A stretch of DNA of 64,000 bases from Zobellia galactanivorans (GTDB taxonomy: Bacteria > Bacteroidota > Bacteroidia > Flavobacteriales > Flavobacteriaceae): assembly GCF_000973105.1 (NCBI RefSeq), contig NC_015844.1, forward strand, positions 3,778,501 through 3,842,500, given 5' to 3'. Within the stretch, counting starts at the first letter, position 1, and each line of letters begins with the position of its first letter. This document shows positions 24,771-33,709 of the stretch, piece by piece. The translations under genes and the position numbers were made by a program. The notes beneath the pieces were generated by a model. The model worked only from the letters and a program-made list of their open reading frames with translations, was not told the DNA's origin and searched no databases.

Positions 24771-26261
24771 ATGTCATATACATCAACCACATTGGCCGAT
24801 TTACAAAAAGAACATGAAGATGCCCTTAATGCGGCCCAGGAAGAGATGATGGCCAATTTAAACGCGGCACAGGCATCGGGCGATTTTCAAAAAATACAGG
24901 AAGTAAGTGTTTCTTTTCAAAATACGGCCACAAAATTGGCCGATGATTATACCAAACGTATCGAAGAGATCAACGCCTTAAACGAAAAGGTGGAAGCGGA
25001 AAAAGTACCGGATATTTATAGCGACAAAAGGGCCAATATAGACTTGAACCATTTGGTCTATGATGGCGATAGGGATTATGTCGTCGAGTTTCAGAAAAAC
25101 GAACTCATACAAGACATTTTGGAAAGGATCAGTGCCACCAATGGTAGGTTCAAATCAAGAAAACACTTATTGAAATCGAGCTTAAGGTTGACCAAGACCT
25201 TGGCCCCAATGCTCCATGAGATCGGGGAGCATTGCAAACAAGTGCTAAAACTGAAAGCCGAAATTGAATTTTTCGTCTACCAAAGCGATATATTCAATGC
25301 CTCTTGCTACCCTCCTGACGATAACCGATTGTATATTATTTTGTCTTCAGGACTTTTAGAGCGTTTTTCAAAGGAAGAATTGACCTTTGTGGTCGGTCAC
25401 GAAATCGGCCATGTACTCTTTGAACATTTTGATTATCCTGTGCGCCAAATTTTAGATGTTGGCGAGAATGATCTAGCACCGATACATGCCATGAAATTGT
25501 ACGCCTGGCATAGAAATGCCGAAATAAGCGCGGATAGGGTCGGATTGCTTTGCTGCCAAGATTTTGAAACCGCCGGTCGTACCTTCTTTAAGCTATCCTC
25601 AGGGGTGACTACCGATTCATTGGACTTTCAACTAAACGCTTATATAGAGCAATTTGTAGATTTGGAAGAAGCCTTGAACGATGCCAACCACGACCCTTCG
25701 GACTGGTACAGCAGCCACCCTTTCAGCCCTCTGCGGATCAAGGCCTTGGAACTTTTTAATAAGAGTGAAACCTATGCTTCCTTTAACGACAAGGTTAGGG
25801 GAGAGACCAGCAAAGAGGGCATGGAGCTTGAAATTAAACGTATTATGTCGTTAATGGAGCCCGAGAGCTTAGAGGAAAATAATGAGTGTTCAGAGAAAAT
25901 TCAGCGTTTTATGTTCTTAGGGGGCTATTTAATATCGAATGCCGATGGTGTTGTCGACGACTCCGAGATCCAGGCATTGAGCAGTATTGTACTGCCTAAC
26001 GTCTTTGCCAATTGTATGATGACGATCAAAGGGCTTACCCAAGACGAGATGATTGAGGAAGTACAACAGCTATCGAACGATTTGGACCTGGTACTCTCGG
26101 TGATGCAAAAGTTGAACATTCTTAGGGACCTATCCATTATATCGTACGCCGACGGACAGATAGACGACAGCGAAGTACATGTGCTATACAATCTGGCAAG
26201 GCTCTTACGTATCAATACCGATTTTATAGACCGTGTAATTAGCGATGCCCAAGGCGTCTAA
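24771..26261 (+). CDS. M48-type metallopeptidase with C-terminal TerB-like domain
   Basis: 496 residues. The N-terminal coiled-coil-like helices (1-80) lead to a peptidase domain with HEIGH zinc motif (H210, E211, H214) and a downstream AEISADRVG block (third ligand around E251). The C-terminal 120 residues resemble TerB/DjlA-type helices, with two acidic repeats (NADGVVDDSEIQAL and YADGQIDDSEVHVL). Unlike most M48 proteins it has no membrane segment, so it is probably cytosolic. Last gene of the LytTR-linked operon, ended by a strong terminator. The substrate is unknown. Confidence 0.8.
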   Translation: MSYTSTTLADLQKEHEDALNAAQEEMMANLNAAQASGDFQKIQEVSVSFQNTATKLADDYTKRIEEINALNEKVEAEKVPDIYSDKRANIDLNHLVYDGDRDYVVEFQKNELIQDILERISATNGRFKSRKHLLKSSLRLTKTLAPMLHEIGEHCKQVLKLKAEIEFFVYQSDIFNASCYPPDDNRLYIILSSGLLERFSKEELTFVVGHEIGHVLFEHFDYPVRQILDVGENDLAPIHAMKLYAWHRNAEISADRVGLLCCQDFETAGRTFFKLSSGVTTDSLDFQLNAYIEQFVDLEEALNDANHDPSDWYSSHPFSPLRIKALELFNKSETYASFNDKVRGETSKEGMELEIKRIMSLMEPESLEENNECSEKIQRFMFLGGYLISNADGVVDDSEIQALSSIVLPNVFANCMMTIKGLTQDEMIEEVQQLSNDLDLVLSVMQKLNILRDLSIISYADGQIDDSEVHVLYNLARLLRINTDFIDRVISDAQGV

Positions 26262-26275
26262 GCCTTATACGTTTC

Positions 26276-26503
26276 TTACGGGCGATTATAAAAAGGGACG
26301 CACGATAGTGCGTCCTTTTTTTGTTTTTTATAGGAGCTTTGTTGGGCCATAAGTTGATAGGTTTCCTTTAATTGCTCGAAATGCCTCTGTTCGTGGGTGA
26401 CAATAATATCAAATGCCGTCTCTAATCTACAGACTATGTTTTTATTTGCGGGGGATGAGATGATGCATCCCTTTTCGATCAAATCTTTAGCGCCCTCGAT
26501 GAG
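26276..26503 (-). pseudogene. DinB-like gene fragment (C-terminal remnant)
   Basis: A reverse-strand frame of about 75 codons without a proper start. It contains IISSPANK, then IIVTHEQRHFEQLKETYQLM, which matches the C-terminal end of DinB/DUF1569-type proteins (conserved His of HEQRH). The N-terminal half is missing after an upstream TGA, and the 3' end runs through the operon terminator. Probably a decayed leftover rather than a gene. Confidence 0.5.
26291..26322 (+). terminator. Intrinsic terminator of the 22.3-26.3 kb operon
   Basis: GGGACGCAC and GTGCGTCC form a perfect 8-bp stem around ATA-type loop bases, followed by a run of seven T, 30 bp after the M48-TerB stop. Confidence 0.85.
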
Positions 26504-26629
26504 AAAAGCTCAAAGAATCAAATTTTTGAATCTAAGGGCCTAGAATAGTATTGTCTCAGATCAAGGAAGGATTTGTTTGTTTTTTACCTCAGTTCGTTGT
26601 TGGCAGTAGTATTTTATTCAGTTCGTTTG

Positions 26630-29257
26630 TCAAAATCTGTATTTTATGTTTAAAAGTATGTAGCTTGGAATTACTCTAAAATTTGTTTCGTTTCGTTGGA
26701 ATTCAGATATAAAAATATCTTTAAATTCTGTAATGTTGGATAAGTTGTTAGCTGATAATCTATAAGAAAAATGGCTTTTTTCGGGATTGTAATTCAGATT
26801 GGCATTTATAAACCAATAGTCATTTTCGTTTATCGAATAATAATTGTTTTCAATTTTAAATAGCCATTGGTCAGATAATTTTAAGGTTGCACCTAAATTA
26901 CTTTCCAAATACTCATTTGTTGAGATTTGATTGTCAAATTCCCCTTTTGAATAGTTGTACTGAAAGCCAAATTTAAAGTTTACTGGCAGTTTAAAATAAG
27001 TTGTTCCTTGTATTCTATAATTGGCATTATAATTTATGACTTCGTTAATATTGTTGTTTATGATTATTGGATTATTTGACCATGACTGTTGAGTACTGAC
27101 TTTTAATGTGCTAGAAAATGCTTTTAAGTATCTTGTAATGCTTAAATTATAATTGGTCAATTTTCCTCCATCAATGATTTGGTATTCGTTAAAGTTTGTC
27201 TGTTCCGTAATCTGGCTGTTTAAACCATAACTTTTGTCCGCAAAGCTATGTAACAGAAAAGAGTTGATTAAAAACTGCTTTTTATAATTGTTAAAGGTGT
27301 AGAAAAAACCAAAACTATGATTGTTAATTTGTTGTATGTCGTTCGTTCCTCTATTAAATGTTCTATAATTGGTTAATATAAAATCCTCTGTTAAATATCG
27401 AGCTTGTGGCAAATTGTTTTGGTAGCTATAACTTATCCCAAAATTACCAATCTTGGTTTTTTTAGTATGAAACCTGATTTTTGGATTAATAAAAAAGAAA
27501 TCCTTTTTGGTGTTATTGACATCTAAATAGTTTTGAGAAACACTTAACGAGCTACTAATTTTAAACAGCTTTGAAATATCGTAGTTGTATTTACCTAAAA
27601 TTGAAATTCTAGTATTTTTATAATCGGTATTGTTTGAAATCGTATCGACTGGTGTTTGGTTATCAAACCTAAAACTGTTCTCAATCCGATCCCTATCAAC
27701 AGTAGCTGAAAATTCCAATCCATATTCTGACTTTTTTCCTTTTGTAACTATTTCAGAAATCAGACCATAATAGCTTAAAGGCGTGTTGCTGTTTTGGGTT
27801 ATGGTTAAATCCTCATCATTGTTGAAAATATCGCTGAAAATGTTGGGCTGAATTGTATAATCCTGTTTTGTATTGTTTATACCTAAATAACCATAAGCCA
27901 ATAAAAGCGTATTGTTAGTGATTTTTTTTGTATTACTTAGATGATTGAAGAAATTATATTTTTTATCATCTTGAAATTGCAAAATATTATCGTTGTTAAA
28001 AATTAGGTTTCCTTTTGTTTCAGTTGGGTTGTTTTCAAATGTAAAGTCGTAGGTAAAATAGGTCTCGTTTTCAGAATAGTGTTTAAGCTCCAATTCTGTT
28101 GCAAACGATAAATCTTTAATATTAACCCTGTTTTGTTCATTAAAAGAAATAACCTCTGGCTCGATAAAATATTCTGTAATGTTATCGTTTTGCTTTTCTA
28201 TCTCATCATAAGTAAAGTAAGTTAGACTTCTTATTTTGGTTTGTTTTGATAAGTTGGTAACAAAACTCAAAGAGTTTAAAAACGAGTTATTAAAAATATC
28301 TTCGTTGTTTGAAAAGTTTGTTGATGACAGATTATCTATATTGACAAAAGTATTATTTGTTTTTTCAATCTTTTTACTGGTGTCAAAACCACTAATATTT
28401 AACTTTCCGGTATTTTTAACTTGCGAAATAGCTGTTCTTCCTATACTGTTTACATTTGTCAGGTTGAAAAACTTTATTTTCTTTTTTAGAAGTCCAATGT
28501 TAGCTGTTGAATTGTAACGGTCATAAGTTCCGTAGCCTAAATCAAAATTACCAAACCATACATTTTTTTTATCCTCTTTTAATTTTAGATTCAAGGCCAC
28601 TTTCTCAGATTCTTGAAAGTTTTTCAATACAGGATTATCTTCAAAATTGTTTAACACTTCAACTTCTTCAATATTGTTGGCGTCTAAGTTTTTGGTCAAC
28701 AATTTATATTTATCGTCAAAAAGGTCATCACCTTCAATTAGCAATTTGTCTATAGCTTTCCCATTCACTTTAATATTTCCATCAGATAACACTTCTATTC
28801 CGGGAATATTTTTGAGTAAATCTTCAACTACAGTTTCTGAACCCTCTTTAAAAGCTGAAACTTTATATGTTATTGTATCTTGCTTTACTTTTATTTTTTC
28901 CCGAGCCTCCAAAACAACTTCGTTTAATTGTTCTGCTTTTTCTTCTAAAATAAAGTCAAGATTGTATTCGGTTTTGTTTTCAATGCTTATTATTCTTTCT
29001 TTCTCTTGAAATCCTAAACTATTTGCAACTATCTTTAATTTATTAGACTCTCTACCTTTCAAGTTAAATTTTGTTTGATACCGACCATTTGTGTTAGAAT
29101 AGGTATAAGCAATTATTTCGTTTTCTTGATAAACTAGAATTGTCGCATTTTGGACTGGTTCATTTTGAATTGAGTATAAAACACCAGAGACTTTATATTC
29201 TTGTGAGATAGAGAAATAGGTATTTATAAAGAAAAATATTAATTGAAGTTTTTTCAT
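26630..29257 (-). CDS. TonB-dependent-receptor-like outer-membrane protein (GLPGLI partner)
   Basis: 875 residues with a signal peptide (about 1-18). A carboxypeptidase-regulatory-like beta domain (about 22-105) and a plug-like segment (about 115-225, with LLKNIPGIEVLSDGNIKVNG) follow, then a long barrel of alternating Asn/Tyr-rich strands ending in YILLNIKYRF, with a terminal aromatic as in outer-membrane proteins. Its stop is about 30 bp inside the left cassette end. It directly follows a GLPGLI gene with no gap, a pairing common in Bacteroidota. Probably exports or imports a peptide-like substrate; the substrate is unknown. Confidence 0.75.
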   Translation of the reverse strand: MKKLQLIFFFINTYFSISQEYKVSGVLYSIQNEPVQNATILVYQENEIIAYTYSNTNGRYQTKFNLKGRESNKLKIVANSLGFQEKERIISIENKTEYNLDFILEEKAEQLNEVVLEAREKIKVKQDTITYKVSAFKEGSETVVEDLLKNIPGIEVLSDGNIKVNGKAIDKLLIEGDDLFDDKYKLLTKNLDANNIEEVEVLNNFEDNPVLKNFQESEKVALNLKLKEDKKNVWFGNFDLGYGTYDRYNSTANIGLLKKKIKFFNLTNVNSIGRTAISQVKNTGKLNISGFDTSKKIEKTNNTFVNIDNLSSTNFSNNEDIFNNSFLNSLSFVTNLSKQTKIRSLTYFTYDEIEKQNDNITEYFIEPEVISFNEQNRVNIKDLSFATELELKHYSENETYFTYDFTFENNPTETKGNLIFNNDNILQFQDDKKYNFFNHLSNTKKITNNTLLLAYGYLGINNTKQDYTIQPNIFSDIFNNDEDLTITQNSNTPLSYYGLISEIVTKGKKSEYGLEFSATVDRDRIENSFRFDNQTPVDTISNNTDYKNTRISILGKYNYDISKLFKISSSLSVSQNYLDVNNTKKDFFFINPKIRFHTKKTKIGNFGISYSYQNNLPQARYLTEDFILTNYRTFNRGTNDIQQINNHSFGFFYTFNNYKKQFLINSFLLHSFADKSYGLNSQITEQTNFNEYQIIDGGKLTNYNLSITRYLKAFSSTLKVSTQQSWSNNPIIINNNINEVINYNANYRIQGTTYFKLPVNFKFGFQYNYSKGEFDNQISTNEYLESNLGATLKLSDQWLFKIENNYYSINENDYWFINANLNYNPEKSHFSYRLSANNLSNITEFKDIFISEFQRNETNFRVIPSYILLNIKYRF

Positions 29258-30043
29258 TTATTCGTCAAATGCCTCTATAAAAAAGTTTTTCATAGGTATT
29301 TCATTTTCAGTTGTATCAACGGCATCATAAGTTTCTGCTATCATTCTACCATTTTGAATATTTTTTTCGTGAAGATTTTTTAATAATTTTTTATACTCAT
29401 CTAAGGTTATCCAATCAGTACTATCACTTTTGGGATTTGGTTTGGTGATTTTTATTTTGTTATCTAAAGGATACTTTATGGATTTAAAATAGAAATATAC
29501 CTCTTTGTTTGTGTCATAAGCTTCAAGGATTAATCCAGGCAAACCTTGTAATTTCCATGGGCCATATGATAAAGGAATTGATTTTGTAAACCAAGCAGTA
29601 TATTCTCTTCCTCTAAATATACCGATCGCTTTAACACATTCAAAAGTTCCAATTTTCTTTTTCTCTTTTAAGATTTTCCAATCTATTTTTGGTATATTTT
29701 CTTTAACATAGCTATACCCTTTGTTCCTTGTTAACATTTGATTGTTTAGTTCTATATAAACCTGATAACCCTCTTTAGAAGTTCTCATTGGTTTAACAAA
29801 CACATTATCACTGTCTTTTTTTATAACCACGGATTTGTTGACAAAGCCACCTTCTAAAGAATCTTTAGCATACATATAACTTGAATGGTTATTGTTAAAG
29901 ATTAGGACTGCATTGTAATCTACTCCAATAGGTGCGCCTAACCCCATACTTTGTTTGTGACCGTATTGCACTAAACCCATTTTGTCCTGCGAATAAAGGT
30001 TTATACATAGTAGCAAAGTAAATATTATTGTAAGTTTTTTCAT
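29258..30043 (-). CDS. GLPGLI family protein
   Basis: 261 residues with a signal peptide (about 1-19, LLLCINLYSQ). It carries the family signature LQGLPGLILEAYD at about 168-180, preceded by FTKSIPLSYGPW. GLPGLI proteins are secreted Bacteroidota proteins of unknown function, usually next to an outer-membrane TonB-type protein, as here (stop and next start are adjacent). Probably periplasmic. Confidence 0.88.
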   Translation of the reverse strand: MKKLTIIFTLLLCINLYSQDKMGLVQYGHKQSMGLGAPIGVDYNAVLIFNNNHSSYMYAKDSLEGGFVNKSVVIKKDSDNVFVKPMRTSKEGYQVYIELNNQMLTRNKGYSYVKENIPKIDWKILKEKKKIGTFECVKAIGIFRGREYTAWFTKSIPLSYGPWKLQGLPGLILEAYDTNKEVYFYFKSIKYPLDNKIKITKPNPKSDSTDWITLDEYKKLLKNLHEKNIQNGRMIAETYDAVDTTENEIPMKNFFIEAFDE

Positions 30044-30087
30044 TTTGTTTTTTGTTGAAAAAGCGGTTCTATGACTTCATAAAATAT

Positions 30088-30399
30088 TTAACAAGATTCT
30101 TGGAATTGTTCGACTAAAGCTTCGATGTGTTCGTAGCATATTTTTCCACTCCAAGAATAACCTCCACCACCTCCGCAGTCAACTTCGATGGTTAAATTTG
30201 ACACTACACCTTCATCGCAAGTACTTCTTGCTGGTGTTACCACAGTAATAGAGCCATTTTCAATAGGATATACCTTTACCTCCATAGGTAATATAAATTC
30301 TGTATTTTCTTCTACAGAAATTGGCTCGACTTTTTCATTTGTTGTAAAAGCAAAGCTTACAAATGAGCATAGTAAAATAAAAAGTACTTTTTTGATAAT
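30088..30399 (-). CDS. Small secreted Cys/Gly protein with predicted ATT start
   Basis: From the first ATG (30285) the frame would lack a signal. The frame continues upstream to a TAA at 30427-30429 and encodes IIKKVLFILLCSFVSFAFT, a clear signal peptide, but no ATG, GTG or TTG lies there; ATT at 30399 is the best start. The mature protein is about 85 residues, with a GGGGGYSWSG loop and four Cys (STCDEG, EVDCGG, KICYEH, final QESC), so disulfides are possible. It lies 44 bp upstream of the GLPGLI gene in the same cassette and could be the cargo of the system. Speculative. Confidence 0.5.
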   Translation of the reverse strand: MIKKVLFILLCSFVSFAFTTNEKVEPISVEENTEFILPMEVKVYPIENGSITVVTPARSTCDEGVVSNLTIEVDCGGGGGYSWSGKICYEHIEALVEQFQESC

Positions 30400-30485
30400 G
30401 TTCGATTTTAAAAGTTTAAAAAATGTTTATCAATAGAACCGCTTTAGGTTAATATTCAGTTTCTTCGTCTGTCGATATTACTGCC

Positions 30486-30560
30486 AACAACAGAATATGA
30501 TCATTGATGCTATCCTACTTAATAAGTACTAAGATATTAAATTGTATATATGGAAGGGAT
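30486..30560. repeat. Half attC-like element E10
   Basis: AACAACAGAATATGATCATTGATGCTATCCT matches the left arm of E7/E8 and the half elements at 16324 and 31683. It trails into ACTAAGATATTAAATTG. No right arm or GTT core is visible before the next gene. The 30.56-30.66 kb sequence holds nothing else recognisable. Confidence 0.4.
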
Positions 30561-30662
30561 TTTTCTTACAAAAAAATGTAAGATAGAAAGTCGTTGGGTT
30601 CTCGAAAAAGGCAAGGGGAAAGATGGGGGTGACCTTTACCTGGGGTCTTTATGGGGGGCGAC

Positions 30663-31133
30663 TTATATTTTTTCGTCTTGTAACGGTTGTAATACTCTTT
30701 CTTTCCATCGAATTGCAATCTTGCCCTTGTCTTCGAATGGTGTATTTCCTCTGCTTAGTTCAATAAAGATATGATCACTGCTTAACCGGTCTACATGGTC
30801 AATTCGTTTTTGCTTTTTTAGGATGTCGATGGCCATCGATTTAAAGTTTGAATCTAGGATCGATACCGTTGCCGCCAATTGTGGACTTACCCAAGACCGT
30901 TGTTCGTTTAATTTATGGCATAGTTCCTTTTTTAGGTTTGGGAGGTCTTCGCGGTGTAATTTCAAAATAGAGATGCAAAAGATCAGTTGAGGTCTCCAAT
31001 CGTCTTGCTTGATCAGAAGTTCCAAATCTTTGATGATCGTCTGCCTTTCATGGTCTTGGAATATATGCTCGATCCGGTTTAGACTAATTTCAAGGTTGCA
31101 ATCTTTGTTCGACCTATCATTTCTTAAAGCCAT
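30663..31133 (-). CDS. Hypothetical helical protein
   Basis: 156 residues, soluble, predicted mostly helical with repeats of Leu/Ile and charged residues, HEAT-like in feel (RPQLIFCISILKLH, VSPQLAATVSILD, FKSMAIDILKKQ). No signal, no catalytic motif. A single gene near immunity-type genes. Unrecognised. Confidence 0.55.
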   Translation of the reverse strand: MALRNDRSNKDCNLEISLNRIEHIFQDHERQTIIKDLELLIKQDDWRPQLIFCISILKLHREDLPNLKKELCHKLNEQRSWVSPQLAATVSILDSNFKSMAIDILKKQKRIDHVDRLSSDHIFIELSRGNTPFEDKGKIAIRWKERVLQPLQDEKI

Positions 31134-31226
31134 TAAAGGCAGGTGATGCGGGTGCTCGCCGTCTCAAAAATCCGTGAATATGCCCAATTGATTTTCTTCT
31201 GTTGCCATTTACAAGTTCTTGCGTTT

Positions 31227-31634
31227 TTATTCTTTTTCATTGGTGGCCAATGCTCTCAAAAAATCTATAAAGTCCGAATAGACACCTTCCAATGATTCAA
31301 ATTCACCAGTATGTTCAATATATCCAAATTGCCAATTATCTTGGGTGTCATATGCATAACAGCATCCGGCAAAATCATCTCCAACGATTAATTTTCCGGC
31401 CAATTCTTTCGCTGTTAGGGGATCATAGATTTCTTCGGGTTCCATTAACACATGTATGGCATAGTGGCTTGGGCCAATTCCGCCATAACCTAGCTGATTG
31501 TATAAGGTCTTTAAGTTTTTAGGAAGCTCTGAATATTTTGATTCAATCTCTTTGATCCATTCTTGATTTACCTCCTTAAACCAAGAGTCCGGATAAGTGG
31601 ATTTAATTAAGTCGATCACTTCATTTACTTTCAT
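31227..31634 (-). CDS. SMI1/KNR4 (SUKH) family protein
   Basis: 135 residues from MKVNEVIDLI; the longer frame to 31682 adds an unlikely leader. It has the SUKH layout: an N-terminal helix, SELPKNLKTLYNQLGYGGIGPSHY, a VLMEPEEIYD strand-helix, GDDFAGCCYAYD in the core and a C-terminal SDFIDFLRAL helix. In bacteria, SUKH proteins are commonly immunity proteins against nuclease toxins; no toxin is adjacent. Cytoplasmic. Confidence 0.75.
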   Translation of the reverse strand: MKVNEVIDLIKSTYPDSWFKEVNQEWIKEIESKYSELPKNLKTLYNQLGYGGIGPSHYAIHVLMEPEEIYDPLTAKELAGKLIVGDDFAGCCYAYDTQDNWQFGYIEHTGEFESLEGVYSDFIDFLRALATNEKE

Positions 31635-31682
31635 ATGCCTTTTGATGTTGGTTAAGGGCCATACCCATGGTACACCATACAC

Positions 31683-31760
31683 AACGCTAGTATAGCATCA
31701 TTGATACGATACAACTTATAACGACTAAGATAGTAAATCACATGTGTTTATGAAGGTGTA
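31683..31760. repeat. Half attC-like element E11a
   Basis: AACGCTAGTATAGCATCATTGATACG followed by ACTAAGATAGTAAATCACATG resembles the arms at 16324 and 30486 (shared ACTAAG-TAGTAAAT). No matching right arm was seen before 31865. Confidence 0.35.
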
Positions 31761-31864
31761 GGCTTACGGAAAAAGCAAGATAGATTGCTACGGGTGTTTT
31801 AAAAAGGGCAGGGAAGGAGTTGTTTGTTTCCTGTCCTGTTTCTTTGTGATGGGGCCTTGTCCTG

Positions 31865-32632
31865 CTATTCCAATTGCTCGGTATATTTTAGGAAAAGTAA
31901 ATTATGCTTGTGGTTTATTATTTTTTCGATTTCTGCTTCAGGACAATGATACAGTTCGGATAAATCGGCTAGCAGGCCTCGGTATTCTTTTTCTTGAAGT
32001 TTTTCGTTTTTGATAAAGCCAAGCAATGAGGCTCCAATCCCGAATAATTCGTATCCGTATTTGTCGTAAAGTCTTTTGGCCAAAACATAGTTTTCAAAGG
32101 GATTTAGGTCACAACTGAAATATCCGTTGGGAAAGGCACAAATGGCTTCATAGGATTTTTCTACAGGAACTATTTTTGCGATTACATATTCATCGATCCA
32201 CGCATACGGATCGGTATTTGCATCGACCAGGCGTTCCAGCTCTTCGTCATCTAGACTTAAGCCTTTTTGAAGTACGGAAGAATATGCTACTCCTTTTACG
32301 AGCTTGTCAAAATTGTTTTTTCTTATAAAGAATTCAGATGGGGTCGATAAGTAGCCGATGTGCTCCCCGTCTTCAAAGGCTACCGGGTCGACCATCGATA
32401 AATCGTAGTTTTCCGTTTCATCTAAATTATGGGTCATCGTCGAATGGCCACAGGTGTATTCGGCCTGTCCCAAGTCATCAAGCGTAAGCAACACTGAACT
32501 CCCCTTGTTTTGCCCTAAAAGTTGCCTGTAGGTATCCATTAGTTCTTCAATGCTTGTATAGGCACTAATGAGAAAGCTCTTGCAAATTATGCCATTGCTG
32601 CTTTGTCCTTCTTTAAGGGGTTCAATTTTCAT
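31865..32632 (-). CDS. Hypothetical protein
   Basis: 255 residues, soluble, acidic, with no signal peptide. Two parts can be seen: residues 1-115 with LLTLDDLGQAEYTCGHSTM, and a helical C-terminal half with KRLYDKYGYELFGIGASLLGF. No catalytic motif was recognised. It stands among immunity-type single genes but resembles no immunity family known to me. Confidence 0.55.
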   Translation of the reverse strand: MKIEPLKEGQSSNGIICKSFLISAYTSIEELMDTYRQLLGQNKGSSVLLTLDDLGQAEYTCGHSTMTHNLDETENYDLSMVDPVAFEDGEHIGYLSTPSEFFIRKNNFDKLVKGVAYSSVLQKGLSLDDEELERLVDANTDPYAWIDEYVIAKIVPVEKSYEAICAFPNGYFSCDLNPFENYVLAKRLYDKYGYELFGIGASLLGFIKNEKLQEKEYRGLLADLSELYHCPEAEIEKIINHKHNLLFLKYTEQLE

Positions 32633-32703
32633 GGTAGTTTATTTAATACGCTAGAACGTTGAGGTATGGGAAAAGTTGCCGTTGTATATGGAAAACGGGA
32701 CTT

Positions 32704-33483
32704 TTATTCCACTAATTTAAGGCTTACCAAGGGCGCCATACGCGCTTTGTTGATCGTCATTGTTCCGTCTCCGACGGCAATGTTGTCGGCCATGTCAAGG
32801 GCTTTGTTGAATTCGGCCTCTAGAGGGTCTGGGCAGGCCATCATGGTAGAAATACCTTGGCCGATGGTAATCTTGAACTGATCGGTGATCCTGTAACTTT
32901 TAGATAGTACGTTGCAATTCATCTTTGCCTCAAGGCGTCTTTCTTTCGAATGGAAAATAAGGTAGTGCGTTTCCGGAGTACCGTTTACCGGCTTTCCGTT
33001 GAGTTCGACTACTTGCCATCGTTGATCCTCAATTTGCGGATTTCCCATTTTCGAAAGTACATAATGTGCCGCTAATGGGCTGGTGATCTCATTTCCGTCC
33101 ATGTCCAATTGGCGAACACGGTTTTCTTCGACCTTAAAAGTGGCCGGACTGCTATAGTCTTCCATGCCTTCTAATTTGATATGGTTTCCTTGCCATGTGA
33201 ATTTCCCTTTTAGGGTATCGGACGCGGCAGTGCCCTTCTTTTTCCAGACTCGGGTCAGAACATAGGTAAGGTCGTCTTTGAGGCTTAATTCGGTCGCTAT
33301 GCCCTCACAATCGGCACAGGGCAGTAGGCCATAGTAATGCCCCTGCCAATCTAATGCGACTTCAGGGGTGTGATGGTCCTCAAAATCCTTGCTTGGGCTT
33401 TTCTTGTTTTTTGCCCCACAGGAAGAAAGTACGATAACTACGGTAGCTAGGGCGAGGGCGGACGTTAATGATGACGTTTTCAT
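32704..33483 (-). CDS. NlpE/META-domain lipoprotein
   Basis: 259 residues. Lipoprotein signal with lipobox VLSSC (Cys about 22). An NlpE N-terminal-type domain (about 48-140) carries the CxxC motif PCADCEGI and a lipocalin-like strand series. A META/HslJ-like domain (about 150-259) follows, with DQRWQVVELNGKPV and a conserved NCN / MACP pattern. NlpE-like proteins sense or respond to envelope stress, including metals; the exact role here is inferred. Outer-membrane or periplasmic lipoprotein. Its only close neighbours are hypothetical genes. Confidence 0.8.
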   Translation of the reverse strand: MKTSSLTSALALATVVIVLSSCGAKNKKSPSKDFEDHHTPEVALDWQGHYYGLLPCADCEGIATELSLKDDLTYVLTRVWKKKGTAASDTLKGKFTWQGNHIKLEGMEDYSSPATFKVEENRVRQLDMDGNEITSPLAAHYVLSKMGNPQIEDQRWQVVELNGKPVNGTPETHYLIFHSKERRLEAKMNCNVLSKSYRITDQFKITIGQGISTMMACPDPLEAEFNKALDMADNIAVGDGTMTINKARMAPLVSLKLVE

Positions 33484-33709
33484 CTGTATATATAATGGTT
33501 TATGTGTTTATAGTGTTAGGGCGCTTAGATAGGGCCATAGGGTAGTGCTAAAATTCAGCTGGCATTTGGTAGTGCCCATTAGTAGATTGATGCTTCAAAG
33601 GTAAAGACATTCTTTTAAACGTGTAAAGTTTGGCGGTATATTCATATGAAGGGAGAACTGTGTAATGGATGCCTAGGTTCTACGAAGGTAAACACCGTAT
33701 TATCGAAGC

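Larger units (their letters stand above)
26598..30488 (-). other. Integron-like cassette of 3.9 kb (three genes)
   Basis: The unit is bounded by GTTGGCAGTAGTAT on the left (26598-26611) and ATATTACTGCCAAC on the right (30475-30488): ten bases match perfectly, then the G/A difference at position 11, then three more match. The left end is preceded by CGTT and the right is followed by AACAGAATATG, as in the array. The three genes inside are all on the minus strand. No full attC-like element remains on either side. The core is the same as that of the 4408-6792 unit. Confidence 0.6.
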
